Positions 1 through 5,247 of a DNA stretch of 10,019 bases are shown piece by piece (the first letter of the stretch is position 1; every line of letters starts with the position of its first letter). Source of the stretch: a candidate division WOR-1 bacterium RIFOXYB2_FULL_48_7 (GTDB lineage: Bacteria; Margulisbacteria; WOR-1; O2-12-FULL-45-9; XYB2-FULL-48-7); the NCBI GenBank assembly GCA_001771615.1, contig MEUF01000027.1, forward strand, positions 6,837 to 16,855, written 5' to 3'. Position numbers and translations under genes: made by a program. The notes under the pieces are model-generated. The model was not told where the DNA came from and ran no database searches. It worked only from the letters and a program-made list of their open reading frames with translations.

Positions 1-291
1 CGTTATCATCTTTTCTTGATGGGTTTCAAGGCCGACCTGGAGCAGGTTTTTACCACCGAAGCGGAAGTTGGTGAGCCGGATAGCTTACAACTGCTGGAGC
101 CGCTCTTTCGGACAACCGGGGCGGCCAATTTTACCGGCTACAACAACCCGACATTAGATATGTTATTTGATCAGACATCAGTCATCGATCGTTCCTACCG
201 CTCCGAAAGAAATGCCAAATTGAAAGAGATCAACAAAATCCTCTACCAGGAGCTGCCCGCCATCGTCTTGTTTTATATTGAAAGGCTTTGA
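1..291 (+). CDS. ABC transporter solute-binding protein, family 5 (C-terminal fragment)
   Basis: Only the last 96 codons are in the window; the reading frame is open from base 1 to a TGA at 289-291, so the gene starts upstream. The visible part resembles the C-terminal lobe of family 5 (peptide/nickel/oligosaccharide type) extracytoplasmic binding proteins: an acidic stretch ending in EPDSLQLLEPLF, then NFTGYNNPTLDMLFDQ (the usual 'N.. .Y.NP..D.L.D' region), a helix with the R..KLKEINKIL pattern, and ELPAIVLFY (the usual 'd.P.ipLy'). Such proteins capture oligopeptides or similar solutes outside the inner membrane and deliver them to a permease. The protein stops about six residues after the IVLFY strand, where family members normally run on for several dozen residues, so the C-terminus looks shortened. 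The TGA overlaps the next gene's ATG (TGATG), implying coupled translation. The substrate cannot be told. Confidence 0.75.
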   Translation, partial: RYHLFLMGFKADLEQVFTTEAEVGEPDSLQLLEPLFRTTGAANFTGYNNPTLDMLFDQTSVIDRSYRSERNAKLKEINKILYQELPAIVLFYIERL

Positions 292-524
292 TGAAAGATA
301 CTATTAATTTTTTTCTGCGGGTCAGGAAAGAAGATATTTACCTGCTCTGCCCGTATTTTGAATCTTTTGAAGGTTTGGCCGCTATCCGCACGCCCAAACC
401 GGCCCCGGGAGAATTTGCCATCCTGAAACTAATGGTCGCCCCCGATTTCCAGGCGGCTTATGAAAAATTGCTTGTCGGATTAAAAGGAAAAATCTGGTAT
501 GAACGAGTGGCTGGAGAAAATTAA
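291..524 (+). CDS. DUF4911-like small protein
   Basis: A 77-residue protein of unknown function. The ATG at 291 overlaps the stop of the preceding gene (TGATG) and has a good ribosome binding site, GAAAGG at 280-285, five bases upstream. The layout matches my recollection of the DUF4911 family: an N-terminal strand (NFFLRVRKEDIYLL), an aromatic FESFEGLAAIRT segment (family pattern roughly 'E.yEG...vrT'), and a C-terminal VAPDF motif followed by a helix. There is no signal peptide or membrane segment, so it should be cytoplasmic. Small DUF4911 proteins are known to me from Firmicutes and Deltaproteobacteria, often near YqeG-type or metabolic genes, but no function is established. Its last 26 bases overlap the start of the YqeG-like gene in another frame, so the two are probably translated together. 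Family assignment is from pattern memory and is moderately sure. Confidence 0.65.
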   Translation: MKDTINFFLRVRKEDIYLLCPYFESFEGLAAIRTPKPAPGEFAILKLMVAPDFQAAYEKLLVGLKGKIWYERVAGEN

Positions 525-1026
525 ACAATTATTCGTCCCCAAAAAGGTTGTCCGCAGCATCAAGGAAATTGATTTTGCCCACCTCAAGTCCCTGGGGATC
601 AATTCGCTTATCCTGGACATTGACGATACGCTCATCCCGCGCGAAGTCAACGATATTTATCCCGATATTTTTGAATGGGTGGTCAGCCGCAAGCAGGAAG
701 GGTTTAAACTCTGCTTAACCTCAAACAGCCGCCATCCCCTGCGGGTAAATTATATTGGGCAAACTTTGGGTATCCCGGCGCTACATTTAAGTTTCAAGCC
801 ATTACCCATGGCTTTTCACCGGTCACTTAAGATTTTACAAGCCTCCCCGGCCGAGACTGCCATGATCGGCGATCAATTGTTTATGGATGTTTTGGGCGCT
901 AATCTGGCCAACATATATTCTATCTTTGTTGACCATGGTAAACCCGAGAGCATATGGCTCAGGCAATTGATGCGACAAGCCGAACAGTGGGTATTAACTA
1001 AGCTAGGCGTCGCAGGGCGGACCTGA
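499..1026 (+). CDS. yqeG: YqeG-family HAD-IIIA phosphatase
   Basis: A 175-residue cytoplasmic HAD-superfamily hydrolase with all four motifs. Motif I is DIDDTL at residues 40-45 (nucleophile D40, acid/base D42), motif II is LTSNS at 73-77, motif III is the lysine of SFKP at K100, and motif IV is GDQLFMD at 124-130. The N-terminal part ('VRSIKEIDFAHLKSLGINSLILD') and the GDQ..MDVLGAN segment are typical of the YqeG subfamily, whose distant relatives include yeast Gep4 and cyanobacterial/plant PGP phosphatases that dephosphorylate phosphatidylglycerophosphate. Length fits the family (about 170-180). YqeG's own substrate is not settled, so PGP phosphatase activity is inference. The ATG lies inside the preceding DUF4911-like gene (26-bp overlap) with AAGGA at 484-488, ten bases upstream. 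The 3' end overlaps convergent ruvA by 29 bp. Confidence 0.85.
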   Translation: MNEWLEKIKQLFVPKKVVRSIKEIDFAHLKSLGINSLILDIDDTLIPREVNDIYPDIFEWVVSRKQEGFKLCLTSNSRHPLRVNYIGQTLGIPALHLSFKPLPMAFHRSLKILQASPAETAMIGDQLFMDVLGANLANIYSIFVDHGKPESIWLRQLMRQAEQWVLTKLGVAGRT

Positions 1027-1594
1027 TAATTTCTTCCACCGAACCCAGCTTATCAACCTCCAGATTGCTGACAGTCAACCGCGCTTCTTTAGGCGAATAG
1101 CCCAGAGAGATCAGGGCGGAAATCGAATCATTGACTAGGGTCGCTTCTCCCTTTATCCCGGTAGAAAACTCGCTCGACCTTATGGCATAGGCCTTGCTGA
1201 TTTTTTCTTTCAGCTCAACCACCAGTCGTTCAGCCGTCTTGCGGCCGACACCGGAAATGGTCGAAAGCAAAGCCACATCTGCTTGGGCAATAGCGGCAAC
1301 CAGGCGATCAAGCGGAAAACCGGAAATCAAAGCCAGGGCAATTTTGGGGCCAATGCCGCTGACGGAGAGCAAAAGCATAAAAAGCGAACGTTCTTCTTTA
1401 TTTAAAAACCCGTAAAGGGAGATATCATCTTCTCGGACAATCTGGACAGTAAAAAGCTTGACCTTTTCGCCCAGGCCAGGCAGACGGGATAAGACAGCCG
1501 AAGGCACGGTGACTTTATAGCCGACGTTATTGACATCCAGGACCACATATTGTGGTTCGATCTGTTCCAGCGTCCCCAGCAAATGGGCAATCAT
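998..1594 (-). CDS. ruvA: Holliday junction branch migration protein RuvA
   Basis: RuvA binds four-way Holliday junctions as a tetramer and loads the RuvB motor for branch migration during recombinational repair. The 198-residue length is typical. Residues 1-63 form the OB-fold domain (MIAHLLGTLEQ..., ending ISLYGF), with the acidic pin region RED at 54-56, matching the E55/D56 pair known in E. coli RuvA. Two helix-hairpin-helix motifs follow: SVSGIGPKIAL (77-87) and SGVGRKTAERL (114-124). Residues about 150-198 form the RuvB-binding domain III (DSISALISLGYSPKEA). The ATG is in an ATGA overlap with the stop of ruvC, so the pair is translationally coupled. No clear Shine-Dalgarno precedes it (only a weak GGCAGG), which fits coupling. 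The 3' end runs 29 bp into the convergent yqeG gene. ruvB is not adjacent. Confidence 0.96.
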   Translation of the reverse strand: MIAHLLGTLEQIEPQYVVLDVNNVGYKVTVPSAVLSRLPGLGEKVKLFTVQIVREDDISLYGFLNKEERSLFMLLLSVSGIGPKIALALISGFPLDRLVAAIAQADVALLSTISGVGRKTAERLVVELKEKISKAYAIRSSEFSTGIKGEATLVNDSISALISLGYSPKEARLTVSNLEVDKLGSVEEIIRSALRRLA

Positions 1595-2094
1595 TGTATT
1601 CGGCCTGCCATGACTCGCGATTCAAGACTAAAAGTATTTATATGAGTGATCGCTACAGCCAGAGCATCAGCCGCATCGTCGGGCTTGGGCAGGGTACTTA
1701 AGCCGAGCAGCATCTTGACCATCAACTGAATTTGCCTTTTTTCGGCTTTTCCATAACCGGTCAAGGCCATTTTGACCTGTAAAGGGGTATATTCGGCAAT
1801 CGGCAGGCCAGCCTCGGTTGCTGCCAGTAATATAATGCCTCTAGCCTGCCCCACTATCATAGCGGTTTTGGTATTTTGGCCAAAATATAACCGCTCCACA
1901 GCCACCACTTCCGGCTTATATTGCGCTATTATCGCTTTTAGCTCTTTGTAGATTTGTCCGATACGGACCGCAGTAGATTCGCTGGGAGAAGTAAGAATGG
2001 CCCCGTTTCTGACATGGACCAGTTTGTCAGCTTGTTGATCAACCAGGCCAAAACCGGTGGTCGCTATCCCGGGATCAATACCCAGTGTCAGCAT
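1591..2094 (-). CDS. ruvC: Holliday junction resolvase RuvC
   Basis: RuvC is the dimeric, Mg-dependent endonuclease that cuts Holliday junctions symmetrically, acting with RuvAB. The 167 residues are full length. The RNase H-like fold and its four acidic residues are visible: D7 in LGIDPG, E67 in VAVERLYFG, and D140 and D143 in PDDAADALAVAITH. The region RLYFGQNTKTAMIVGQARGI and the TGYGKAEKRQIQ segment are family signatures. The start at 2094 is the natural one for the motif MLTLGIDPG and is the first gene of the minus-strand unit ruvC-ruvA. The nine bases just upstream (AATTAATTT) hold no Shine-Dalgarno; the nearest GGAGGGG is about 18 bases away, too far to serve. A promoter-like -10 box ends seven bases before the ATG, so the message may be leaderless. 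Confidence 0.97.
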   Translation of the reverse strand: MLTLGIDPGIATTGFGLVDQQADKLVHVRNGAILTSPSESTAVRIGQIYKELKAIIAQYKPEVVAVERLYFGQNTKTAMIVGQARGIILLAATEAGLPIAEYTPLQVKMALTGYGKAEKRQIQLMVKMLLGLSTLPKPDDAADALAVAITHINTFSLESRVMAGRIQ

Positions 2095-2100
2095 AAATTA

Positions 2101-2109
2101 ATTGTATCA
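2101..2109 (-). promoter_or_regulatory. Putative extended -10 promoter for ruvC-ruvA
   Basis: Read on the minus strand the sequence is TGATACAAT: an extended -10 element (TGn) followed directly by TACAAT, which differs from TATAAT at one position. By usual sigma-70 spacing the transcript would begin at or very near 2094, the A of the ruvC ATG. No good -35 box is seen at 16-18 bp spacing (GCCCAA at 17 bp), which an extended -10 can tolerate. Prediction from pattern only. Confidence 0.45.
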
Positions 2110-2129
2110 CATCCCCTCCGGATTTGGGC

Positions 2130-2135
2130 TATAAT
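2130..2135 (+). promoter_or_regulatory. Putative -10 box (TATAAT) for the coaX-lysS-metF operon
   Basis: This is a perfect TATAAT located eight bases before the coaX ATG. Standard spacing puts the transcription start near 2142, leaving a 5' leader of only about two bases. The -35 region is poor: TCACAT at 17-bp spacing; TTGTAT at 2102-2107 is 22 bp away. An AAAGG at 2138-2142 could be a Shine-Dalgarno but would sit only one base from the ATG. Together with the minus-strand box it makes the 49-bp gap a divergent promoter region. Confidence 0.45.
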
Positions 2136-2143
2136 TTAAAGGT

Positions 2144-2875
2144 ATGCAACTTGTGATTGATGTCGGTAATACAAATGTTGTTTATGCGCTTTTCCGGGGC
2201 AAAAAGAAGCTGCGCCAGTGGCGCCTGCCAACTGCTCCCTGGCGCCTGCCGACGATCAATAAGCCGGTTGAACAAATAATTATTGCCAGTGTTGTCCCCA
2301 AACTTAATCAACCTCTCCAGCGGCAATTGTCGGCCAAATTTGGCTTACCGCCCCATTTTGTAACCGCCGCAAACATCCCGCAGTTGAAAATCAGGTTAAA
2401 AAACAAGTCAGAAATAGGTGCCGACCGGGTTGTCGATGCCCTGGCTGCCTGGCAATTGTATGGCGGGCCGGCCATCGTAATTGATTTTGGCACTGCCACG
2501 ACATTGGACGTGGTTTCAGCCCGGGGTGAATATGTCGGCGGCGTCATTGCTCCAGGCTTAATGATGGCCAGGGATGCCCTGCACACCAAAACCGCTAAAC
2601 TGCCCAAGATCAGCATTAAATCTCCAATCCGGGTAATCGGCAATTCCACCAAACAAGCCATGCGCAGCGGGCTGGTCATTGGTTATGCCGCCATGATCGA
2701 AGGGCTGGTCCAGAGAATCCAATCTGCTCTTAAAATACCCCGCTCTAAACTTAAAGTTATCGCCACCGGCGGGCTGGCCAGGCTCATTTGCCAGCAGACG
2801 GCAATAATTGATACAATAGACCAGGATTTGACCCTCAAAGGTTTGCAACTGATCGGAGAAAAATATGAACGATGA
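2144..2875 (+). CDS. coaX: Type III pantothenate kinase CoaX
   Basis: CoaX phosphorylates pantothenate, the first step of coenzyme A synthesis; type III enzymes belong to the ASKHA kinase fold. The 243-residue protein shows DVGNTN (6-11, phosphate-binding loop), SVVPKL (49-54), IGADR (91-95, with the probable catalytic base D94), IDFGTATTLDVV (113-124) and GGVIAPG (132-138), in the expected order. It is slightly short for the family (usually about 250-260). The gap lies between the first WRLPT (26-30) and SVVP, where the family normally has some 35-45 residues including a helix and here there are about 20. That stretch contains a WRLPT...WRLPT duplication (residues 26-37). The catalytic motifs look intact. 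The gene opens the plus-strand operon after a divergent promoter region and overlaps lysS by 11 bp. Confidence 0.94.
   Translation: MQLVIDVGNTNVVYALFRGKKKLRQWRLPTAPWRLPTINKPVEQIIIASVVPKLNQPLQRQLSAKFGLPPHFVTAANIPQLKIRLKNKSEIGADRVVDALAAWQLYGGPAIVIDFGTATTLDVVSARGEYVGGVIAPGLMMARDALHTKTAKLPKISIKSPIRVIGNSTKQAMRSGLVIGYAAMIEGLVQRIQSALKIPRSKLKVIATGGLARLICQQTAIIDTIDQDLTLKGLQLIGEKYER
2219..2250 (+). repeat. Short imperfect tandem duplication (21-bp period) inside coaX
   Basis: TGGCGCCTGCC occurs at 2219-2229 and again at 2240-2250, exactly 21 bp apart. The match extends three more bases with one mismatch (aac against gac). The period equals seven codons, so the reading frame is kept and the protein carries WRLPT twice (residues 26-30 and 33-37). 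The unit also contains GGCGCC palindromes. Confidence 0.8.
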
Positions 2876-4388
2876 ATTAAGCGAATTGTTAAAGGTCCGG
2901 CGGGATAAGCTGAATGAATTCAAGGCTCAAGGGATGGACCCCTTCCCTTATCACTTTGAAAAAGATAATTATGCCGCCCCACTGCTGGAAAAATTCCAAA
3001 CGTTGAAAGAGGGAGACGAAAGCCCAAGCGAAGTCAGGGTAACTGGCCGGGTTATGACCAAGCGTGGCCATGGCAAAGCGGCTTTTGCCACCATCCAGGA
3101 TGAAACCGGCCGGATCCAGGTCTATGGGAAACTTGATCTGCTGGGAGAACAAAAATATGAGCTTTACCAGAAACTTGACCTGGGAGACATTATCGGGGTC
3201 AAAGGAAAGATTTTTAAGACCAAGACTGGCGAAGTTTCCATCAAGCTAAGTGATTTTACCCTGTTATGCAAATCACTCCACCCGCTGCCGGAAAAATGGC
3301 ATGGCTTACAAGATAAAGAGATCCGGTACCGCGAGCGTTATGTCGACCTGATCGTTAATCCCGAAGTTAAGGATGTTTTTGTCAAAAGGAGCAAGGTTGT
3401 TTCACTAATCCGCCATACGCTGGAGGACAAGGGATTTATTGAAGTCGAAACCCCAATTCTCCATATTATGCAGGGAGGCGCAGCCGCTAAGCCCTTTGAG
3501 ACATTTCACGATGCCTTAAATATGCCGCTTTTCATGCGTATCGCCCCGGAACTTTACTTAAAGCGTTTACTGGTCGGCGGATTTGAAAAAGTCTATGAAA
3601 TGGGCCGAGTCTTCCGTAACGAGGGAATGTCCTACAAACATAATCCCGAATATACCATGATCGAAATCTACCAGGCGTTTGCCGATTATAATAACGTCAT
3701 GGCGTTGACCGAGGAACTAGTCGTCACTGCGGCCAAAGCGGTTGCCGGCTCCCTGGAAATAGAATTCCGAGGGGAAAAGATCAACCTGGCCCCGCCCTGG
3801 AAAAGAATCAGCCTGCTGGAGGCCCTCAAAGAACATGGTGTTGATATTATTAATAAAGATGAGGCGGCTATCCGCCGTTTAGCCAAGGAAAAAGGGATCG
3901 AAGGGGCCGAAGAGATCGGCCAAGGCAAAATCATTAATGAATTATATGATAAATTTGTCGAGCCCAACCTCCGACAACCAACTTTTATCACTGATCACCC
4001 ATTGGAAACATCTCCCCTGGCCAAAAAACACCGGGACAAACCAGGACAAGTTGAGCGTTTTGAGCTGATTATTGCCGGCATGGAATTGGCCAATGCCTTT
4101 TCTGAATTAAATGACCCGCTCGACCAGCGCGAACGGCTTAAGAAACAGGCCGAACTAAAAGCGGCCGGCGATACCGAAGCCGAATCGATGGATGAAGATT
4201 TTTTACGCGCCCTGGAATATGGCATGCCCCCGGCTGGCGGAGTGGGCATCGGGATTGACCGCTTAGTGATGTTATTAACCAACCAGGCTTCGATCCGTGA
4301 TGTCCTCTTGTTCCCGCACATGAAGCCGTTGCAGCAAGCCAAACCCAAAGAAGCGGAACTAAAGATCTTAGACCATGAAGGTAACTGA
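2865..4388 (+). CDS. lysS: Lysyl-tRNA synthetase, class II
   Basis: This enzyme charges tRNA-Lys with lysine using ATP. The 507 residues are full length. The N-terminal anticodon-binding OB domain (about 57-140) shows VTGRVMTKRGHGKAAFATIQD and DLGDIIGVKG; the linker LHPLPEKWHGLQDKEIRYRERYVDLI is a LysRS signature. In the catalytic domain, FIEVETPIL (191-199) is motif 1, GGAAAKPF follows, FRNEGMSYKHNPEYTMIE (250-267) is motif 2, and GIGIDRL (461-467) is motif 3, with SIRDVLLFP near the end. The usual motif 2 reads 'FRNEGIStrHNPEFTMLE', so MSYK is a mild variation. The ATG at 2865 is preceded by GGAG at 2855-2858, six bases away. The gene overlaps coaX by 11 bp and metF by 14 bp, implying one operon with coupled translation. 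Confidence 0.97.
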   Translation: MNDELSELLKVRRDKLNEFKAQGMDPFPYHFEKDNYAAPLLEKFQTLKEGDESPSEVRVTGRVMTKRGHGKAAFATIQDETGRIQVYGKLDLLGEQKYELYQKLDLGDIIGVKGKIFKTKTGEVSIKLSDFTLLCKSLHPLPEKWHGLQDKEIRYRERYVDLIVNPEVKDVFVKRSKVVSLIRHTLEDKGFIEVETPILHIMQGGAAAKPFETFHDALNMPLFMRIAPELYLKRLLVGGFEKVYEMGRVFRNEGMSYKHNPEYTMIEIYQAFADYNNVMALTEELVVTAAKAVAGSLEIEFRGEKINLAPPWKRISLLEALKEHGVDIINKDEAAIRRLAKEKGIEGAEEIGQGKIINELYDKFVEPNLRQPTFITDHPLETSPLAKKHRDKPGQVERFELIIAGMELANAFSELNDPLDQRERLKKQAELKAAGDTEAESMDEDFLRALEYGMPPAGGVGIGIDRLVMLLTNQASIRDVLLFPHMKPLQQAKPKEAELKILDHEGN

Positions 4389-5247
4389 AGCGTTCAAGTC
4401 CGGGGCCCCGACCCTTTCGTTTGAGTTTTTCCCGCCCAAAACTCCACAACAGGAAGAGCAACTTTTTGAAGTCATAGGACAGTTAAAAGAATTTAACCCC
4501 AATTTTGTCTCAATCACCTATGGTGCGTTGGGGACCAGTCGGGCAAAAACCTTCCAATGGGCAAAAATCATCAAAAGTGATTTTGGTCTTGAGCCGATCG
4601 CCCATCTGACCTGCGTGGCCGCCAGCCGGCCCGGCATTGCCGCGCAACTAAAGGAGCTAACCGAACTGGGAATTGAAAATTTGCTGGCGCTCCGCGGCGA
4701 TCCACCGCAAAATGACCCCGGTTTTAGGCCACCAGCCGACGGTTTTCGCTACGCCAGTGAACTGATCAGTTTCATCAAGCAGCAATATCCCGCTTTTTGC
4801 GTCGGAGCAGCCGGTTTTCCGGAAAAACACCCCAGCAGCCCGGACCTGGCGGCAGATATACGCCATTTGAAAATCAAGGTCGCTTTGGGGGCTGAGTTTG
4901 TCATCACACAGCTATTTTTTGATAATCAGGATTATTTTGCCTTTGTGGACCGCTGCCGGCAAGCCGGGATAACAGTCCCGATTATCCCCGGCGTCATGCC
5001 CATCACCGGGTATAAACAAATCAAAAAAATGACCGACATTATCGGGGCAAGAATCCCCGCTCCCTTGCTGGAAAAGATTGAAAAATATCAAACCGAGCCG
5101 GAGACAATAAAACAACTTGGCGTGGAACAGGCTATCAACCAATGCCGGGGGTTATTGGAACGGGGAGTTCCAGGTTTGCACTTTTTTGTCATGAATCAGT
5201 CCGGGCCAATCGCTCATATTTTGACCGCCCTTGACCTGAAAAGATAA
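4375..5247 (+). CDS. metF: Methylenetetrahydrofolate reductase
   Basis: This FAD-dependent TIM-barrel enzyme reduces 5,10-methylene-THF to 5-methyl-THF, supplying methyl groups for methionine synthesis or, in some anaerobes, the Wood-Ljungdahl methyl branch. The 290 residues match the bacterial MetF length. Motifs visible are SFEFFPPKT (15-23, with the catalytic Glu E17), SITYG (46-50), HLTC (77-80), LALRGDPP (104-111, with D109 equivalent to the folate/flavin aspartate), AAGFPEKHP (the family's 'YPE.HP', here with F for Y) and ITQLFFDN. The start at 4375 overlaps the end of lysS by 14 bp; no strong Shine-Dalgarno is seen, so it probably depends on coupling. No zinc-finger MetV partner or cobalamin-dependent MetH lies nearby, so the pathway cannot be decided. 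The 3' end overlaps the convergent lnt gene by 34 bp. Confidence 0.96.
   Translation: MKVTEAFKSGAPTLSFEFFPPKTPQQEEQLFEVIGQLKEFNPNFVSITYGALGTSRAKTFQWAKIIKSDFGLEPIAHLTCVAASRPGIAAQLKELTELGIENLLALRGDPPQNDPGFRPPADGFRYASELISFIKQQYPAFCVGAAGFPEKHPSSPDLAADIRHLKIKVALGAEFVITQLFFDNQDYFAFVDRCRQAGITVPIIPGVMPITGYKQIKKMTDIIGARIPAPLLEKIEKYQTEPETIKQLGVEQAINQCRGLLERGVPGLHFFVMNQSGPIAHILTALDLKR

Noticed and set aside
2111..2120. GGAGGGG (minus strand) as a ribosome binding site for ruvC.
   Set aside because: It is about 18 bases from the ATG, too far for a Shine-Dalgarno, and lies upstream of the better -10 box.
2308..2923. Two minus-strand open frames of over 120 codons opposite coaX.
   Set aside because: They run through the conserved CoaX kinase motifs in antisense and have no plausible start signals or recognisable domains.
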